Below are positions 1-5,464 of a DNA stretch of 5,726 nt, in pieces. The stretch comes from Deltaproteobacteria bacterium (GTDB lineage Bacteria; Myxococcota_A; UBA9160; SMWR01), in NCBI GenBank assembly GCA_019313605.1, contig JAFDAW010000186.1:1-5726 (forward strand), read 5' to 3'. The translations under genes were made by a program, and so were the position numbers. The notes below the pieces were generated by a model. The model did no database searches, was not told where the DNA came from, and saw nothing but the letters and a program-made list of their open reading frames with translations. Each line of letters begins with the position of its first letter. Within the stretch, counting starts at the first letter, position 1.

Positions 1-75
1 ACCTTCAACAACACGACCATCTACAACGTGAACGATCCGCGAACCTACGGTGTCACCCTGATCGTCAATTTTTGA
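1..75 (+). CDS. C-terminal end of an outer-membrane beta-barrel protein, probably a TonB-dependent receptor (5' truncated)
   Basis: Frame 1 is open from the window edge to TGA at 73-75 and encodes 24 residues containing NDPRTYGVTLIVNF. The pattern 'DPRTYG' followed by an alternating strand and a terminal Phe is what the last beta-strand of TonB-dependent receptors looks like; the C-terminal aromatic residue is the signal read by the BAM complex. Such receptors import siderophores, cobalamin, glycans or other large solutes through the outer membrane using TonB energy. The plug, TonB box and most of the barrel lie outside the window, so substrate cannot be judged. The gene converges on the sulfatase-like gene, with 39 bp between the two stop codons. 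Another barrel family with the same ending is possible. Confidence 0.68.
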   Translation, partial: TFNNTTIYNVNDPRTYGVTLIVNF

Positions 76-80
76 GCTTG

Positions 81-114
81 CGGCTCGGGATCGCGCTCGT
101 GGGTCTGCGAGCCG
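81..114. terminator. Stem-loop between convergent genes, possible weak bidirectional terminator
   Basis: CGGCTCG (81-87) and CGAGCCG (108-114) form a perfect 7-bp inverted repeat around a 20-nt loop. It fills the gap between the stop at 73-75 and the leftward stop at 115-117, where a shared terminator is expected. Neither side has a following U-tract (the T-run at 69-73 precedes the stem on the + strand), so it is not a canonical intrinsic terminator. It may be a 3'-end-stabilising hairpin or chance in GC-rich DNA. Confidence 0.35.
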
Positions 115-1593
115 TCAGGGGATCTGGTAGCCCAATGCGCGCAGCAGGTTGAGTTCGAGTTCGCCGATCTCCCGCGTCGGCGCCTCGCCCCAGGTGGGCT
201 CGGTTTCGTAATATGCGTCCGCCGTCGCTCTCAGTCTTTCGAGCGTCTCCGGCTCCTCGGCAGCCAGATCGCGAAGCTCGCTCGGGTCATCGCTCGCGTC
301 GTAGAGTTCTTCGGTGCGGCGGTCTCCGGACTGTTCCACGCGCACGTAGCGGTACGCACCGTCGACGACCGCAATCGTGGGCAGGGGGCCGCGGTCCCGC
401 TGCGCCCAGTTCTGGTCGAGGTCGGCGATCGTGGGCGGGCTCTCTTCGTCGGGGGGTTGCCCTGACGCGCTCGCCAGGATGTCCGGGAGCCTGGAGCGAC
501 CGTCGATCCCCTGCGGTGGCTCGAGGCCTAACAGGTCGAGAATCGTCGGCCAGATGTCGACGTTGCTCGTGCGCGCCTCCACGACGACGCCCGGCTCGAG
601 GCGAAAGGGGAGCGAGAGCAGGAATGGCACCTCCGTCGTCTCGCGGTAGACCCGGCGTGCATGTCCCTCGAAGCCGCGCTCGAGGAAGGCCTCGCCGTGG
701 TCCGAAGCGACGGCGATGATCGTGTTCTCGAGTTGACCGAGCACGGCGAGGGCCTCGAGGAGGATCTCGATCGAGCCGTCGGTCCAGCGGATCGAGTTGT
801 CGTAGATGTCCGAGTAGCTGGCGCCAAAGAGCGCGGACTCTTCGTCGTAGACGTATTCGTGGAGGTCCATCAGGTGCAGGTAGAGGAACCAGCGCTGCTG
901 TCCGTTGACGCGCGCGAACTCGACGGCCGCTTCGACCAAGCCTTCGTCGGTACCCTTCTCGCTGAGCGTCGGGTTTTCGCGCCGAACCTGCGGCGGCAGG
1001 GGTTTCGGGACCGGGCGCTGGTAGACCTCGAAGCCCTGGTCGAAGCCGAAGGTCGGCGCGACCCAGCCGTTGCGGTAGAGCCCAATGGTCTGGAAGCCCG
1101 CCTCGCGCAAAACCTCCGTCGCCATCTCTGCAGCTTCCGGGATCACGTCGTCGAAACGCGTGATGCCCGTTCGTGCTGGGTAGAGCCCGGTCCAGAGCGA
1201 GGCCATCGAAGACTTGGTCCACGATGATTGCGCGAGATGGCGCTCGAAGCGCACGCCCGTGTGCGCCAGTCGGTCGAGAACCGGGCTGGTGTCGCGCTCG
1301 TAGCCGTAGCTGCCGAGGCGCTCGGCGCGAAGCGTGTCGACCACGATGAACAGCACGTTCAGGTCGTCGCGGTCCCGGAGCCCTGCGATGTCCTCGCTGG
1401 ACCCGCGCGGGCGGCGATCCCAGCCTTTCGGCTGCTGGCTCTCGACCAGGATCGACAGGAAGGCGACCAAGCTGAGGCCTGCAGCGACGAGCCAGGGCCA
1501 ACGTTGCTCGAGCAGTCGCTTCCGCACGGCAGGCAAGCTAGCGCAGCAGGCTGGGTCTGGTTCGGTTGCATCGTCTATGTTCGTCCGATGCAT
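115..1593 (-). CDS. Membrane-anchored sulfatase-fold hydrolase/transferase with Thr at the nucleophile position
   Basis: Read from ATG at 1593 this is 492 residues. A polar N-terminus (1-33) and one hydrophobic segment (about 34-51) suggest an inner-membrane anchor with the enzyme in the periplasm. The sulfatase/alkaline phosphatase superfamily core is clear: NVLFIVVDTLRAERLGSYGY (79-98; metal-ligand Asp86), the nucleophile region SSWTKSSMASLWTGLYPAR (123-141), HLMDLH (240-245), ASDHGE (296-301; Asp298, His299) and GHARRVYRETTEVPFL (310-325). Downstream, NVDIWPTILDLLGL (344-357), ELYDASDDPSELRDLA (429-444) and a terminal LRALGY are typical of the family's C-terminal subdomain. The Cys/Ser that is converted to formylglycine is replaced by Thr126 (aligned as T-K-S-S-M against C-x-P-S-R). 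A classical sulfatase is therefore unlikely; phosphodiesterase, phosphatase or phospho-group transferase chemistry is more plausible. Substrate is unknown. The start is uncertain: GTG at 1527 would give 470 residues beginning VRKRLLEQ just before the anchor, and the ATG at 1593 has only a weak GGATGA upstream. Confidence 0.9.
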   Translation of the reverse strand: MHRTNIDDATEPDPACCASLPAVRKRLLEQRWPWLVAAGLSLVAFLSILVESQQPKGWDRRPRGSSEDIAGLRDRDDLNVLFIVVDTLRAERLGSYGYERDTSPVLDRLAHTGVRFERHLAQSSWTKSSMASLWTGLYPARTGITRFDDVIPEAAEMATEVLREAGFQTIGLYRNGWVAPTFGFDQGFEVYQRPVPKPLPPQVRRENPTLSEKGTDEGLVEAAVEFARVNGQQRWFLYLHLMDLHEYVYDEESALFGASYSDIYDNSIRWTDGSIEILLEALAVLGQLENTIIAVASDHGEAFLERGFEGHARRVYRETTEVPFLLSLPFRLEPGVVVEARTSNVDIWPTILDLLGLEPPQGIDGRSRLPDILASASGQPPDEESPPTIADLDQNWAQRDRGPLPTIAVVDGAYRYVRVEQSGDRRTEELYDASDDPSELRDLAAEEPETLERLRATADAYYETEPTWGEAPTREIGELELNLLRALGYQIP

Positions 1594-3885
1594 CCCGTCA
1601 TCCAACTGACTCCGCCCCGAATCTTCCTCCGCTGCGCGCTTGTGGCAGGGCTGATCGCCTGCCTCGCGCTCGCCGGCTGCAACGAAGCCGATCCCCTCGA
1701 AGCCATCCGCGAGCAACAAGCGGCCGGGGACATCGCGGGATCGGTCGAGCCGCTGCGGGAGCTGCTGAAGACGCGCCCCGATGACCCGGAAGTGGTCTTC
1801 CTCTACGGGCGGGCGCTCGCGCTCACCCAGCAGTCGAATCTCGCGATGTGGTCGTTGCGCAAGGCGATGCAGGATCCCGAGTGGCTCGTTCCGGCCGGGC
1901 TGCAGCTGGCTTTTCTGGCGCTCGACGCGCGCGACTTCAACGAGGTCGTCGAAATTACCGGGCAGATCCTCGAGAGCGAACCCGAAAATGTGTCGGCTCT
2001 GCTGATCAGAGCCAACGCGCAGGCGCACTGGAAGAAAGCCCCCGAGCTTGCGCTGGCCGACGCGAATCGCGTGCTCGAACTCGATCCCGACCAGCTCGAA
2101 GCCTACGAGCCGCGCATCCTCGCTCTGCTCGCCCTCGACCGGCTCGACGAAGCCAGCGAGTCGCTCGCGGAGGCCGGTCGTCGACTCGTCGAACTCGAGG
2201 CAACCGGGGCTGTGCTGGCCTGGCACTGCACGACCACTGCGGCCTTCGAGCAGGAGAGCGGGGACCTCGAGCAGGCGCGCAAGACCTGGGTCGCGTGTCT
2301 CGACGCGCATCCGGCCGACCTGGGAGTGCTGTCGGAAGCGATCAACTTCTACGACGCACATGGGGAGCCGGACCGAGCGCTCGCGATTCTGCGGGCAGCA
2401 CTTGCGGACGCTCCGACCTCTCGGAGCCTCCGGGTCGCGCTGTCACAGCGGTTGCGCCTCATGGGAGAGGCCGCCGAGGCCGAGGCGGTTCTCCGCGAGG
2501 CGACGCGTTTCGAGGACCCCCAACTCGCCGCAGCCGCCTGGATGGATCTGGGCGAACTCCGCCAGGCGTTGGGCGAGTACGGCGCGGCGGCGGATGCGCT
2601 GGAACAGGCCTTCGAGCTGGCGCGTGAGGCGGGTGCACCGAACCCAGATCTGTTGTTCGCATACGCGGATACCCTGGTGCTGGCCGGTCGACTCGCTCGC
2701 GCGCTGGAAGTTGCGGAAGACCTTCCCGTACCAGCCCGCCGCCAGCTGATCCGTGCGCGCGTCGCGCAGGAGCAGCGCGATCCCGCTCGGGCGCTCGAGG
2801 AGTTCGACGAGGCCCTCCGACTCTGGCCCGACAACCCTTGGGCGCGCTACTACGCGGCACTTGCGGCTGAGGAGCTCGGCGACTTCGAGCGCGCCCTCGC
2901 CGAGTACCGGTTCGCGGTGCGCATCTCGCCGGGCGCGACCGATGCGCGCACGCGCGGCGCGGACCTGTTGCTCGCCCAGGGCCAACTGAGCTTCGCGGTT
3001 CAAATGCTCGTCACCGCGACCGGGCAGGCGCCTCTGGAGATCGAGGGACAGCTGCTGCGCATGCGCCTGTCGGCCCTTCTCGGCGACATGACGACTGTGC
3101 GCGACTCGCTCGTGCAGATCGGGCAGAGTCACCCCGCGTGGGTCGGGCGGGCGTTGGCCGCGGCGGCCGAGGGCTTGGCAAAACGGGCCGGCCCGGACGT
3201 GGCGCTGGGCATGCTGTTAACGGCGCCGGGAGTAAACTTCAATGCTCCCCGATACGCGGCGGCCCTGCGCGCGCTCGTGCGATTTTCGCATGAGGCTGGT
3301 GAAACCGCCGCAACACAGGACGCGGTTCAGCAGACTCTTGCGATCCATCCCGATTCCGGTGCGTTCCAGGAGATCCGCGGTTTCGACCTCGAGCTATCGG
3401 GAGCGCCAGCCGCGGCCGTGCGCGCCGCCTACGCGCGCGCGTTGGAACTCGAGCCCCGGAACCCCCAGGCGTTGGCGAGCCTGGGACGACTCGAATCGAG
3501 CGGCGCCCCCGAGGTGGCGCTCGCTCTCTTCGATCGCGCGGCGGTCGCCGATCCTTCCGACCCCGCTCCGAAACTCGAGGCGGCGCGGGCCCTCATCGCC
3601 AGCGGGAAGCTCGCCGAGGCCCAGGAGCGGCTCGACGCCTTGCTGCTCGAGCACCCCCTGGAGGCTGAGGCCGCTGCGGAGCGCGCTCGGTTGGACCTCG
3701 AGCAAGGGGTCGCGACGGCGCGGACGCTCGAACGGGCCCGACGCGCGGTGCGTTTTGGTGGTGGGGCCGATGCCCTCGAGCTGCTCAGTCGGGTCCACGC
3801 GGAGCGCGGTGAGCCCGAGCCCGCCGCGCAGGCGGCGGAGCGCGCTCGAGCCCTTCGCGAAGCGCGGGCTTCCGAGCCCGAGTAG
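1588..3885 (+). CDS. Large tetratricopeptide-repeat lipoprotein
   Basis: Read from ATG at 1588 this is 765 residues. A charged and hydrophobic N-terminus (FLRCALVAGLIACLALAGC) ends in a lipobox, LALAGC, with the lipidated residue at Cys31. Residue +2 is Asn rather than Asp, so by the usual Lol rule it would go to the outer membrane. From about residue 40 to the end the protein is an Ala/Leu/Glu/Arg-rich array of paired helices. TPR-like units are clearest at about 316-348, 384-416, 418-450, 592-624, 626-656 and 657-690; 418-450 has the canonical A-x-x-x-x-x-L-G-D-x-x-x-A-L-x-x-Y pattern. TPR arrays are scaffolds, so a periplasmic protein-protein role is likely, not catalysis. The overall type (very long TPR protein with a lipoprotein signal) resembles the PEP-CTERM-system TPR lipoprotein PrsT, but I see no decisive signature. 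It starts head-to-head with the sulfatase-like gene, with both ATGs in one ATGCAT. Sulfatase-fold and TPR modules often occur together, which hints at a linked function. No clear Shine-Dalgarno precedes the ATG, so it may be leaderless or weakly translated. The start is chosen because it places the signal peptide exactly at the N-terminus. Confidence 0.88.
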   Translation: MHPVIQLTPPRIFLRCALVAGLIACLALAGCNEADPLEAIREQQAAGDIAGSVEPLRELLKTRPDDPEVVFLYGRALALTQQSNLAMWSLRKAMQDPEWLVPAGLQLAFLALDARDFNEVVEITGQILESEPENVSALLIRANAQAHWKKAPELALADANRVLELDPDQLEAYEPRILALLALDRLDEASESLAEAGRRLVELEATGAVLAWHCTTTAAFEQESGDLEQARKTWVACLDAHPADLGVLSEAINFYDAHGEPDRALAILRAALADAPTSRSLRVALSQRLRLMGEAAEAEAVLREATRFEDPQLAAAAWMDLGELRQALGEYGAAADALEQAFELAREAGAPNPDLLFAYADTLVLAGRLARALEVAEDLPVPARRQLIRARVAQEQRDPARALEEFDEALRLWPDNPWARYYAALAAEELGDFERALAEYRFAVRISPGATDARTRGADLLLAQGQLSFAVQMLVTATGQAPLEIEGQLLRMRLSALLGDMTTVRDSLVQIGQSHPAWVGRALAAAAEGLAKRAGPDVALGMLLTAPGVNFNAPRYAAALRALVRFSHEAGETAATQDAVQQTLAIHPDSGAFQEIRGFDLELSGAPAAAVRAAYARALELEPRNPQALASLGRLESSGAPEVALALFDRAAVADPSDPAPKLEAARALIASGKLAEAQERLDALLLEHPLEAEAAAERARLDLEQGVATARTLERARRAVRFGGGADALELLSRVHAERGEPEPAAQAAERARALREARASEPE

Positions 3886-3913
3886 CAGCGTTCGCGCCCT
3901 ACGTACCCCAGCG

Positions 3914-3956
3914 GAGAGTGGCGGAGCCCTCTCGTGAGCCTAGAGCGCGCTCAGGC
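3914..3956 (+). terminator. Two adjacent hairpins after the TPR gene, possible weak terminator
   Basis: The first hairpin pairs GAGAG(T)GGC (3914-3922) with GCCCTCTC (3926-3933), giving 8 bp with one bulged T and a GGA loop. The second pairs GCCT/AGGC (3938-3941 with 3953-3956) outside a GAG/CTC step, with a bulged A and a CGCG loop. They lie 28-71 nt behind the stop codon, where transcription would end. No T-run follows either, so intrinsic termination is doubtful; Rho-dependent ending or RNA stabilisation is possible. Confidence 0.3.
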
Positions 3957-4027
3957 AACCTGAATCGCTAACCCCCCGGGGAATTTAGGGAAAAAGTTTC
4001 GCTAGAAGTGGAAGAGCTTTCTCCTAG

Positions 4028-4102
4028 CTGTCCCGGTGGGTCCCATCCAGGCAGACAGGCTGTCTCGCAAGGGCGCGATTTTATTGTTCACTTTTCCGAC
4101 AG
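4028..4102. promoter_or_regulatory. Candidate activator-binding region (CTGTC/GACAG half-sites)
   Basis: AGACAG-G-CTGTCT at 4053-4065 is a perfect 13-nt inverted repeat. Further half-sites of the same core are CTGTC at 4028-4032 and GACAG at 4098-4102. They lie roughly 30-120 bp upstream of the sigma-54-type promoter, close to where bacterial enhancer-binding proteins often bind. The half-sites are short and their spacing is irregular, so this is a proposal from position and symmetry, not recognition of a known operator. Confidence 0.35.
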
Positions 4103-4129
4103 TACCGTATAGGGTGGGGGGATCAGGGG

Positions 4130-4146
4130 TTGGCTTGCAGATTGCA
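4130..4146 (+). promoter_or_regulatory. Sigma-54 (RpoN) -24/-12 promoter
   Basis: TTGGCTTGCAGATTGCA matches the RpoN consensus TTGGCACGNNNNTTGCW at every defined base except A-to-T and C-to-T after TTGGC. The obligatory GG (4132-4133) and GC (4144-4145) are separated by exactly 10 bp. Predicted transcription start is near 4157, leaving a leader of about 67 nt before the ATG at 4224. It is on the right strand and at the right distance for the exported protein gene. Sigma-54 promoters need an ATP-dependent enhancer-binding activator, so expression would be strictly signal-dependent. A GATTGCAATC palindrome (4140-4149) overlaps the -12 element. Confidence 0.7.
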
Positions 4147-4166
4147 ATCGCTCTGGTTGACGCATA

Positions 4167-4183
4167 TTGGCGCTCGGCGCCAA
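4167..4183 (+). promoter_or_regulatory. Leader hairpin between promoter and ribosome-binding site
   Basis: TTGGCGC (4167-4173) and GCGCCAA (4177-4183) form a perfect 7-bp stem with a TCG loop. It lies about 10 nt after the predicted transcription start and 25 nt before the Shine-Dalgarno, which it leaves free. It is most likely a 5'-end structure that stabilises the mRNA. No known riboswitch consensus was recognised. Confidence 0.45.
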
Positions 4184-4208
4184 GGATTTCGCCCACTCAT
4201 TGTGGGAC

Positions 4209-4215
4209 AAGGAGG
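4209..4215 (+). promoter_or_regulatory. Strong Shine-Dalgarno for the exported protein
   Basis: AAGGAGG sits 8 nt upstream of ATG at 4224 and is a near-perfect anti-16S match. It decides the start over the in-frame ATG-less upstream extension (an open frame from 4167) and predicts efficient translation. It is much stronger than the sites in front of the other genes in the window. Confidence 0.85.
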
Positions 4216-4223
4216 CCTATTCG

Positions 4224-5402
4224 ATGTCCTTCCACCGTTTCATGTTAGTCATTTCCTGCTTGTTGCTCAGTTTCGCTTGGGTGACCACGGTTCACGCCAA
4301 AGCCTACTCCCTCACCGGAGGGGGCGGTCAGTTTCAAGTTGGTGGTGGACTCCCGCTGCCGATTCAGTTGACCAACCCGACGGCGACAGGGACAGTATTT
4401 CCGTCGCTCCTGATTCCCGTGAAGACGGGTCAGGCCATCCTCGGGACCAGCGCGATGGCGTCGCAGAGGAAGCTCATCATTCCTGCCGGCGTGCTATCGA
4501 AGGCTCCCGCCCAGTTGACACTGGGTCAGTTCGGTCAGAACCCGAAACTCTACGCGGTGGCGACCAACCTCGGCTTCGCATGGCCGGCCGCGAATGCGGT
4601 GATGTCGACGGGCGCTCGGACGGGAGCCAAGACGACGACGCTCACCACGGCCCTCGGGAACAACATCCGGTACTCGAATCCGCTCGCGTCGAAGTTCGGC
4701 GGACCGGCCCAGTTCCTTCTTTCGCCAGGGCCTGGGCAGGGTCGATACCCCCAGGTGCCGGTGACACTCTACGGAATCGCCGTGCCCGGGGCTGGGAATC
4801 CCCCCTGCGTGCATACGGCGCTCACGACCGGCATGGGAGGACCCTTCCCCGGTCCTGGTAGCCCCGCCTGTGTCGCCGGACTCGCTCAGGCGCTGCCCAC
4901 AGGGTTCGCTGGGCCCGGTGGACCGCTGGGTGCGGTCATCACGACTCCCGGCGGAACTTCGGCAGCTGTCATTGCCGGCGGCCCGGTCCCCGGCGTGGGC
5001 ATCGGCGCGTTCGGCGCAAACGGCACGGTCCAGTTCTTCACGTTCACGCCCGCAGGAACCATGGCGGGCTTCACCAACAAGGCGACGAGCGTCGCAGCTC
5101 CGTTCACGACGGGCATGATCACCCTATCGGCGCCCTTCGCGGATGGCGCGCCTGAGATCTTCACGATCACGGGCAAAGACAGCCGAACGGCGGGTGGTGC
5201 GGGCACCATCCAGCTGGTCTCGGGTGCGTTGAGCCAACGAACCACCTCAGGCCCCAATGCGAACCGCGGCTGGGTCCGGCTGGTTCTGGCCGCTGCGCCC
5301 GATCTGCCGGCATTGTCGCCGTCGATGAGCGTGGTTTTTGCCGTGTTCATGTTGGCGACGTTCGGCTTCGCGGTACGGCGGTTCTCTACCGTTTCGCGAT
5401 AG
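4224..5402 (+). CDS. Secreted Gly/Ala/Pro-rich protein with a C-terminal exosortase-type (IPTL/PEP-CTERM-like) sorting signal
   Basis: The protein is 392 residues. MSFHRF plus a hydrophobic core and VHA|K (cleavage after Ala25) is a clean Sec signal peptide. The mature part is rich in Gly, Ala, Pro and Thr, with few charges and many short beta-prone stretches; GPG and PGPG turns cluster around 168-233. Only two cysteines (195 and 216) remain after cleavage and could form a disulphide. I recognise no enzymatic domain. The C-terminus is tripartite: LPALSP (361-366), a hydrophobic helix (about 367-384) and Arg385-Arg386 with a short basic tail. This is the layout of exosortase substrates. The P-A-L-S-P core is closest to the IPTL-CTERM class (tied by family knowledge to exosortase H), although the usual Trp-Gly after it is missing. 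The protein is expected to be exported, held by the tail, then cleaved and passed to the cell surface or extracellular matrix. It has its own sigma-54-type promoter, strong ribosome-binding site and intrinsic terminator, so it is a single-gene unit. The alternative is a simple C-terminally membrane-anchored protein. Confidence 0.85.
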   Translation: MSFHRFMLVISCLLLSFAWVTTVHAKAYSLTGGGGQFQVGGGLPLPIQLTNPTATGTVFPSLLIPVKTGQAILGTSAMASQRKLIIPAGVLSKAPAQLTLGQFGQNPKLYAVATNLGFAWPAANAVMSTGARTGAKTTTLTTALGNNIRYSNPLASKFGGPAQFLLSPGPGQGRYPQVPVTLYGIAVPGAGNPPCVHTALTTGMGGPFPGPGSPACVAGLAQALPTGFAGPGGPLGAVITTPGGTSAAVIAGGPVPGVGIGAFGANGTVQFFTFTPAGTMAGFTNKATSVAAPFTTGMITLSAPFADGAPEIFTITGKDSRTAGGAGTIQLVSGALSQRTTSGPNANRGWVRLVLAAAPDLPALSPSMSVVFAVFMLATFGFAVRRFSTVSR

Positions 5403-5421
5403 AGCCATTCTTGTCCTCAAG

Positions 5422-5464
5422 CCGGGGCGGGTCGACGCGTGTCGATCCGCCCCGGTCTTCTTTC
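5422..5464 (+). terminator. Strong Rho-independent terminator of the exported-protein gene
   Basis: The arm at 5422-5436 (CCGGGGCGGGTCGAC) pairs with 5441-5455 (GTCGATCCGCCCCGG) over 15 bp with a single G-U wobble and a GCGT tetraloop. It is followed by the pyrimidine tract TCTTCTTTC. It begins 19 nt after the stop codon. It should end the transcript of the sorted protein firmly and insulate the next gene. Confidence 0.9.

Larger units (their letters stand above)
3886..4223. other. 338-bp intergenic regulatory region
   Basis: No credible gene lies here. It is visibly richer in A and T than the flanking genes, for example GGGAAAAAGTTTCGC near 3988 and ATTTTATTGTTCACTTTTCC at 4078-4097. It holds two hairpins behind the TPR gene, a CCCCGGGG palindrome (3974-3981), CTGTC/GACAG half-sites (4028-4102), a sigma-54-type promoter (4130-4146), a leader hairpin (4167-4183) and a Shine-Dalgarno. 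The size and the separate promoter imply that the exported protein gene downstream is transcribed independently of the TPR gene. Confidence 0.8.

Noticed and set aside
1228..1587. Upstream in-frame extension of the TPR gene (120 codons)
   Set aside because: It would bury the lipoprotein signal inside the protein and overlaps the well-supported sulfatase-fold coding region on the other strand.
1571..1588. Weak -10-like TCTATG just before the TPR start, suggesting a leaderless transcript
   Set aside because: Only three of six bases agree with the consensus and no good -35 is present, so it is not listed as a promoter.
1594..2361. Open extension of the sulfatase-like frame 256 codons upstream of its ATG, antisense to the TPR gene
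   Set aside because: The TPR protein on the other strand has coherent repeats through this region, while the antisense translation is low-complexity Arg/Gly/Glu text. This is the expected shadow frame in GC-rich DNA.
4084..4113. Sigma-70-like promoter TTGTTC with TATAGG at an 18-bp spacing
   Set aside because: The -35 element matches only about half of the consensus and the site lies in a locally AT-rich patch; the sigma-54 match just downstream is much stronger. A secondary housekeeping promoter cannot be excluded.
4130..4183. Riboswitch or structured regulatory RNA in the leader
   Set aside because: Only one short hairpin is present and nothing matches cyclic-di-GMP or other riboswitch cores that I know; the leader of about 67 nt is too short for most classes.
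4224..5402. Internal tandem repeats in the Gly/Pro-rich exported protein
   Set aside because: GPG and PGPG turns recur, but no unit of fixed length repeats, so it is compositional bias and not a repeat array.
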